Source: Vibrio sp. 10N (GTDB taxonomy: Bacteria > Pseudomonadota > Gammaproteobacteria > Enterobacterales > Vibrionaceae). Taken from it: DNA of 64,000 bases. Positions 60,015 to 64,000 of this stretch are shown in pieces. A program made the translations under genes and the position numbers. The stretch lies in NCBI RefSeq assembly GCF_036245475.1, contig NZ_BTPM01000001.1, forward strand, positions 434,001 to 498,000, given 5' to 3'. The notes beneath the pieces were generated by a model. It was given only the letters and a program-made list of their open reading frames with translations. It was not told the DNA's origin and made no database searches. Within the stretch, counting starts at the first letter, position 1. Every line of letters begins with the position of its first letter.

Positions 60015-61427
60015 TTATAGTACGTGAACAGACGCTGTGTTCGTAGTACCAGATGCTACTAGTGCACCAGAAACCATAACTACGATGTCGCCTTTCTTAC
60101 CAAAACCAGATTCTAGAGCGTACTCTTTACCGTTTTTGTAGAACTCGTCAGTGCTGTCGATTGAATCAACAAGAACTGGACGAACACCTTTAGTAAGAAC
60201 TAGCTGTGCAGCTGTTTTAGCGTTAGTCGTTAGAGCAACGATGCTTGCCGTTGGGAAGTACTTACGTACAGAACGTGCAGACTTACCACCTTCAGTAGCA
60301 ACGATGATTAGAGGAGCAGCTAGCTTCTCAGCTGTGTCTACTGCACCTTTACATACTGCTTCTGTGATACGTAGGCGTGGGCTGTCTAGGCGAGAACCTA
60401 GTTCAGCTTTTAGTGCGCCGTCAGTACGGTTAGCGATTTGAGCCATGATAGTTACCGCTTCAACAGGGTACTTACCTTTCGCTGTTTCACCAGAAAGCAT
60501 TACTGCATCTGTACCGTCCATGATTGCGTTCGCAACGTCACCCGCTTCTGCACGAGTTGGACGTGGGTTGTTGATCATAGAATCAAGCATTTGAGTTGCA
60601 GTGATAACAGTCTTGCGAGCACGGTTACACTTCTCGATCATCATCTTCTGAGCGAAGATTACTTCTTCAGCTGGGATTTCAACACCTAGGTCACCACGTG
60701 CAACCATGATGCCGTCAGACAGCTCAAGGATCTCGTCGAAGTTATCTACACCTTCTTGGTTCTCAATCTTAGAGATGATGTGGATGTTCTCGCCGCCGTT
60801 TGCGTTTAGCACTTCACGGATTTCTTTAACGTCTGCTGCTTTACGGATGAAAGATGCCGCTACGAAATCAACGCCTTGCTCACAACCAAACTTAAGGTCG
60901 TTCTTATCTTTTTCAGATAGAGCTGGAAGTTGAACAGAAACGCCTGGAAGGTTAACACCTTTGTTTTCGCCAAGTGCGCCGTTGTTCAGAACTTTACACT
61001 TAACTTCAGTGTCAGTTGTAGAGATAACTTCCATTTCGATTAGACCGTCGTCTACTAGGATAGTGTTACCAGCAGAAAGATCTTTTGCGAAACCTGCGTA
61101 AGTAACAGCAACAGTGTCTTTGTTACCTACAACAGCGATGTCAGTTGTGAAAGTGAATTCTTGACCAGCTACTAGATCAACGTCGTTGCCGCCTTCTAGC
61201 TTGATAGTACGAATTTCTGGACCTTTAGTGTCTAGAAGAATTGCAAGTTGCTTACCTACGTTTGCCATTACTTCACGGAAGTTAGCAATACGAGTGCCGT
61301 GCTCTTCGTAGTCACCGTGAGAGAAGTTTAGACGCATAACGTTCATGCCTGCGTTTACAAGCTCAGTTAGCTTCTCTACTGATTCAGTTTTAGGGCCAAT
61401 CGTACAAACGATTTTGGTCTTTTTCAT
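60015..61427 (-). CDS. pykF: Pyruvate kinase I
   Basis: Pyruvate kinase makes pyruvate and ATP from phosphoenolpyruvate, the last glycolytic step. The 470-residue protein begins [16 protein letters not shown] and has [14 protein letters not shown], the active-site [16 protein letters not shown] and [22 protein letters not shown]. The length and N-terminus fit the PykF (fructose-1,6-bisphosphate-activated) type. Codon use is strongly biased, as for a highly expressed gene. CGGAGAG precedes the ATG. Confidence 0.96.
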   Translation of the reverse strand: MKKTKIVCTIGPKTESVEKLTELVNAGMNVMRLNFSHGDYEEHGTRIANFREVMANVGKQLAILLDTKGPEIRTIKLEGGNDVDLVAGQEFTFTTDIAVVGNKDTVAVTYAGFAKDLSAGNTILVDDGLIEMEVISTTDTEVKCKVLNNGALGENKGVNLPGVSVQLPALSEKDKNDLKFGCEQGVDFVAASFIRKAADVKEIREVLNANGGENIHIISKIENQEGVDNFDEILELSDGIMVARGDLGVEIPAEEVIFAQKMMIEKCNRARKTVITATQMLDSMINNPRPTRAEAGDVANAIMDGTDAVMLSGETAKGKYPVEAVTIMAQIANRTDGALKAELGSRLDSPRLRITEAVCKGAVDTAEKLAAPLIIVATEGGKSARSVRKYFPTASIVALTTNAKTAAQLVLTKGVRPVLVDSIDSTDEFYKNGKEYALESGFGKKGDIVVMVSGALVASGTTNTASVHVL

Positions 61428-61452
61428 GGAAGATACTCTCCGGTAAATATTA

Positions 61453-61584
61453 TTACAATTTGAAAGTTAGTATTAGTCTCTCTAGAAGGCTAGGGATGCC
61501 CACAAATAATTCACGTGAGCTATCAATGTCTTTCTCTAGTTTCGCTTCTTCTAGGAGTGAAAGTCTTTCATCAAGTTTAGTCAT
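61453..61584 (-). CDS. Candidate small ORF in the pykF leader, 43 residues
   Basis: A 43-codon frame on the minus strand ends 25 bp before pykF. It reads [20 protein letters not shown], then a more hydrophobic end ([18 protein letters not shown]). Codons look like a coding frame. The start lies inside a perfect 9-bp inverted repeat (TTTAGTCAT-AAA-ATGACTAAA), and no Shine-Dalgarno sequence is seen. It may be a leader peptide, a small protein or chance. Confidence 0.35.
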   Translation of the reverse strand: MTKLDERLSLLEEAKLEKDIDSSRELFVGIPSLLERLILTFKL

Positions 61585-62025
61585 TTTATGACTAAATGAG
61601 GCACTTTCTAGGCCACTTTTTTGGGCGCTTACTAGGTTAATTCAGTAAGATTGCAAAAAAATAACCGCTAATTCTGTAATTTTTTTTCTTTTCGGGCACG
61701 AATTCTACCACCGAATTGATCGGATTTCACCGTGCAGAAGTTGTTTTAGAGCAAGGTTTCGGCCCTTAAGATTTAATTTTTGGATCAAAATAAATAAACC
61801 GGATGAATCACCACCATTTGGTAACTTTTTTTCAAAACTGACAGATGTGCGGTAAAACAAGGTGTAAAACGATTGCGTTTATCTTTTGTCGATAATCTCT
61901 GCGCATTGGGTGTGATTTGCCATCACATTGCGATAGGAGTCAGCAATTTGAACAAGGTTGCGAGTCTAAGGAGATGGCCGCTTACCTCAAGGTGGTGCTG
62001 GTAAGCGGCTTGTCATGAAGTGGCG
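61585..62025. other. pykF promoter region and gap to the ars locus
   Basis: Holds a promoter-like TTGCAA (61651-61656) with TAGTAA (61629-61634) on the minus strand for pykF. A 10-bp stem GCCGCTTACC / GGTAAGCGGC (61977-62009) lies downstream of the ArsC-ArsR gene as a possible weak terminator. No convincing ORF is seen. Confidence 0.4.
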
Positions 62026-62775
62026 TTAACGGTGGCGCTCTGGCCGGTTACTGGACTGGTTAAGCAGTTGGTTTGCAGCCAAAATCTGACGAGACATACT
62101 TTTGACCGAGGCATCAAGAATATCGATACCCCAAAGCGGCAGTTTGTTTGAAATAGAATAAAAAGCCCATTGGCCTTTTCGTCTGTCAGTGACGATGCCG
62201 CAGTTTCTCAACACTGCAAGCGCGCGCGATACCTTCGGCTGAGACTCTTGAAGCGCCTCGCACAACTCGCCCACGCTCAGTTCGACTTCGGTAAAGATCA
62301 TTAGCGTGATCAAAAGGCGAGTTGGATCGCTCAAGCATTTATGTACCACCAAAGGATCAAAGTCGAGATCGTGTGTGTCGCTGTGAACTGCCATAAACAG
62401 GTCAATGCGCTTTTTCAGATCAAATAAAGAGGCTTCGAAGGAGGTCTCAGATATCGACGTTGGGCTAGGGAGGTCCCAAAATAGACTCTCGTTACTATTT
62501 TCAAATACCCCACACTCACGCTGTGCTGATGAGCATAAGGTAATGACATAATCAAAATGCTCGCCTTGGAACTCTTCAATAGATTTAGAGCGCAGACCAT
62601 CGATAGCAAATTCGGCTTGTTGTAAAGTTTCGATGGTTCGATTGTCGACCTGACTTGGGCTACTGCCAGCGCTAGACGCTTGATAGAGCGGCGCATAATC
62701 TCTGTTAACAATGGCTTCTGCCAGTTGCGAGCGCGCAGAATTTCCACGGCAAACAAAGAGAATTCTTTTGGTCAT
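62026..62775 (-). CDS. Fusion of redox arsenate reductase (LMW-phosphatase) and ArsR-type HTH
   Basis: The 249-residue protein has two domains. Residues ~1-135 are a low-molecular-weight phosphatase/ArsC domain. Its P-loop is C9-x5-R15 (FVCRGNSARSQ), its redox pair is TLC81-x6-C88 and an Asp lies in WDLPSP (~101), as in thioredoxin-coupled ArsC enzymes. Residues ~142-230 are an ArsR-family winged HTH (CLSDPTRLLITLMIF; ESQPKVSRALAVLRNCGIVTDRRKGQWAFYS). The HTH lacks the CxC arsenite site. GAGGAAACC precedes the ATG. It is divergent from arsR and the GAPDH gene. It could reduce arsenate and report on it, or be a redox/phosphate sensor; activity is inferred. Confidence 0.85.
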   Translation of the reverse strand: MTKRILFVCRGNSARSQLAEAIVNRDYAPLYQASSAGSSPSQVDNRTIETLQQAEFAIDGLRSKSIEEFQGEHFDYVITLCSSAQRECGVFENSNESLFWDLPSPTSISETSFEASLFDLKKRIDLFMAVHSDTHDLDFDPLVVHKCLSDPTRLLITLMIFTEVELSVGELCEALQESQPKVSRALAVLRNCGIVTDRRKGQWAFYSISNKLPLWGIDILDASVKSMSRQILAANQLLNQSSNRPERHR

Positions 62776-62901
62776 GGTTTCCTCTAAGTGGTAGGAAAGA
62801 TGAATGTTAGCTGTAAATATTATGATGGGGATCGCGTATCAAAGAAAGCGCCAATGACTTTATGTCGTAGATGAAAGTTTTGTGACAATTAAAAAAGATC
62901 C

Positions 62902-62929
62902 TTGACTGCTTTTGATGAGGTTTTAATAT
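62902..62929 (+). promoter_or_regulatory. Promoter of the arsR-GAPDH transcript
   Basis: TTGACT (62902-62907), a 16-bp spacer and TAATAT (62924-62929). Its start site should fall inside the dyad at 62930-62953. Confidence 0.7.
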
Positions 62930-62953
62930 ATACGCATATCCATATATGAGTAT
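62930..62953 (+). promoter_or_regulatory. ArsR-type operator
   Basis: Imperfect dyad ATACGCATAT - CCAT - ATATGAGTAT, nine of ten positions complementary. It lies directly downstream of the -10 and reaches almost to the arsR start, the position expected for an autorepressing ArsR protein. Confidence 0.65.
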
Positions 62954-62959
62954 TTAAAG

Positions 62960-63289
62960 ATGCTTCCACATGAGTTCTTCAAATTGATGTCCGATGAAAC
63001 CCGTATTCGAACCCTACTTTGGGTATCGGCCAACGGCTCAGTCTGTGTCAACGATCTGGTGGAGGCGTTGGGAGAGAGTCAACCTAAGGTATCGAGGCAC
63101 CTTGCTATGCTACGACAAGCAGGCGTGCTCAAGGACACCAGGCAAGGGCAGCATGTCTTTTACAGCTTAGCTGAAGGATTGCCAGGTTGGCTCTATCGAA
63201 CATTGAAAGGGCTTGAGCAATCGAACTGCTTGCAAAGTGCCTATCAACTAAACTTTAACGAGCTTGCGTCATCATCAAACGATGCTTAG
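62960..63289 (+). CDS. arsR: ArsR-family transcriptional regulator
   Basis: The 109-residue winged HTH protein is the stand-alone relative of the HTH in the divergent fusion. The recognition region is GESQPKVSRHLAMLRQAGVL (~38-57). In classical ArsR the arsenite site is CVCDL; here it reads C29-VNDL, so the second Cys is Asn. The only other Cys is C90. The ribosome site is weak (TAAAG). It starts an operon with the GAPDH gene 47 bp downstream. Confidence 0.9.
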   Translation: MLPHEFFKLMSDETRIRTLLWVSANGSVCVNDLVEALGESQPKVSRHLAMLRQAGVLKDTRQGQHVFYSLAEGLPGWLYRTLKGLEQSNCLQSAYQLNFNELASSSNDA

Positions 63290-63336
63290 AGCTTGACGGT
63301 ACAACCGAATATTTTACGTAATTAAGAGATTAAGTT

Positions 63337-64000
63337 ATGGCAATTAAAGTAGGTATTAACGGATTTGGTCGAATTGGCCGTTTGGCGCTTCGCGCAGCAT
63401 TTGATTGGGACGAGCTAGAGTTCGTGTTGATTAATGACGTTGCAGGTGATGCCACCACACTCGGTCACCTATTGGAGTTTGATTCAGTACAAGGTACTTG
63501 GCATCACGGCGTAGCGGTTGAAGGTGACGAGCTAGTGGTGAACGGCCAGCGTATTAAAACGACTCAAGAGCGCGATATCGATGCGATTGATTGGTCTGGC
63601 TGTGATGTTGTGATTGAAGCAACCGGTGTGCACCGTAAAACTGAATTCCTAAACAAATACCTAGACCAAGGTGTTAAGCGTGTCGTGGTGTCTGCGCCAG
63701 TGAAAGAAGAAGGCATTGCCAACATCGTTGTCGGTGTGAATGACGAAATCTTTGATGCAGAGGCTCACCGCATCGTGACAGCAGCATCTTGTACCACGAA
63801 CTGCATTGCGCCTGTAGTGAAAGTGATTCACGAGAAACTGGGTATCGAGCAATCATCGTTTACAACGATTCACGACCTAACCAACACGCAAACTATCCTT
63901 GATGCGCCGCACAAAGATTTGCGTCGTGCTCGCGCATGCGGCATGAGCCTTATCCCAACCACAACAGGCAGCGCAACGGCGATCGTTGAAATCTTCCCTG
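63337..64000 (+). CDS. Glyceraldehyde-3-phosphate dehydrogenase, ArsJ-associated type (3' end outside window)
   Basis: The visible 221 codons show the NAD-binding start INGFGRIGRLALRAA, active-site ASC152TTNC and the phosphate-site region SFTTIHDLTNTQTILD. The latter differs from housekeeping GapA (usually TTVHATTATQ). This type occurs in arsR-gapdh-arsJ operons, where the enzyme uses arsenate to form 1-arseno-3-phosphoglycerate for export by ArsJ. The arsR neighbour supports this; arsJ should lie just beyond the window. The ATG has AAGAGA upstream. Confidence 0.85.
   Translation, partial: MAIKVGINGFGRIGRLALRAAFDWDELEFVLINDVAGDATTLGHLLEFDSVQGTWHHGVAVEGDELVVNGQRIKTTQERDIDAIDWSGCDVVIEATGVHRKTEFLNKYLDQGVKRVVVSAPVKEEGIANIVVGVNDEIFDAEAHRIVTAASCTTNCIAPVVKVIHEKLGIEQSSFTTIHDLTNTQTILDAPHKDLRRARACGMSLIPTTTGSATAIVEIFP

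Noticed and set aside
61803..61841. 12-codon ORF with three His codons, like a his-type attenuator peptide
   Set aside because: No ribosome site, no terminator/antiterminator structure and no histidine gene downstream.

Overview
The window is a stretch of core chromosome from a marine gammaproteobacterium of the family Vibrionaceae, almost certainly Vibrio. The evidence is gene content and order: a LuxR/HapR-type quorum-sensing master regulator between lpd and hpt, the pilABCD-coaE-zapD-yacG cluster beside nadC/ampD, pdhR-aceE-aceF-lpd, rpsP-rimM-trmD-rplS, nudF-yqiB-cpdA-yqiA-parE-parC, degS-degQ-zapG-zapE-rplM-rpsI-petABC-sspAB, and PdhR and MetJ operators of enterobacterial type. Gene calls rest on protein motifs and conserved order; no database was searched.

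Layout. 1-667: the right part of an IS1182-type insertion sequence, cut by the window edge, followed by two near-identical terminators around an unexplained structured segment. 0.9-8.5 kb: a CPA1 Na+/H+ antiporter, metH with a MetJ box, a CorC/HlyC-type membrane protein and ypjD. 8.6-12.3 kb: ffh and the ribosomal/tRNA-modification operon rpsP-rimM-trmD-rplS. 12.4-18.3 kb (minus strand): type IV pilus biogenesis plus coaE, zapD and yacG. 18.6-28 kb: nadC, ampD, and the pyruvate dehydrogenase genes, with a 147-bp multi-hairpin repeat between aceF and lpd. 28-34 kb: the quorum-sensing regulator, hpt, carbonic anhydrase divergent from a SulP transporter, and an ABC exporter. 34-47 kb: glnE, hldE, tolC, the nudF-yqiA group and topoisomerase IV. 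47-57 kb: envelope proteases, division proteins zapG/zapE, L13/S9, the cytochrome bc1 operon and sspAB.

57-59 kb: a complete 1593-bp IS1182-type element whose 22-bp target duplication is the whole stem-loop of the sspB terminator. It is followed by an unlisted 43-codon membrane-type small ORF. 59-61.4 kb: a GntR regulator and pyruvate kinase, with a candidate 43-codon ORF in the pyruvate kinase leader.

62-64 kb: an arsenic-type locus, the most unusual part of the window. A protein fusing a redox arsenate-reductase (LMW-phosphatase) domain to an ArsR helix-turn-helix is transcribed divergently from a stand-alone ArsR and a glyceraldehyde-3-phosphate dehydrogenase. That dehydrogenase resembles the ArsJ-associated type and runs off the window edge. 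Both HTH proteins lack the classical CxC arsenite site, which raises the question of what they sense.
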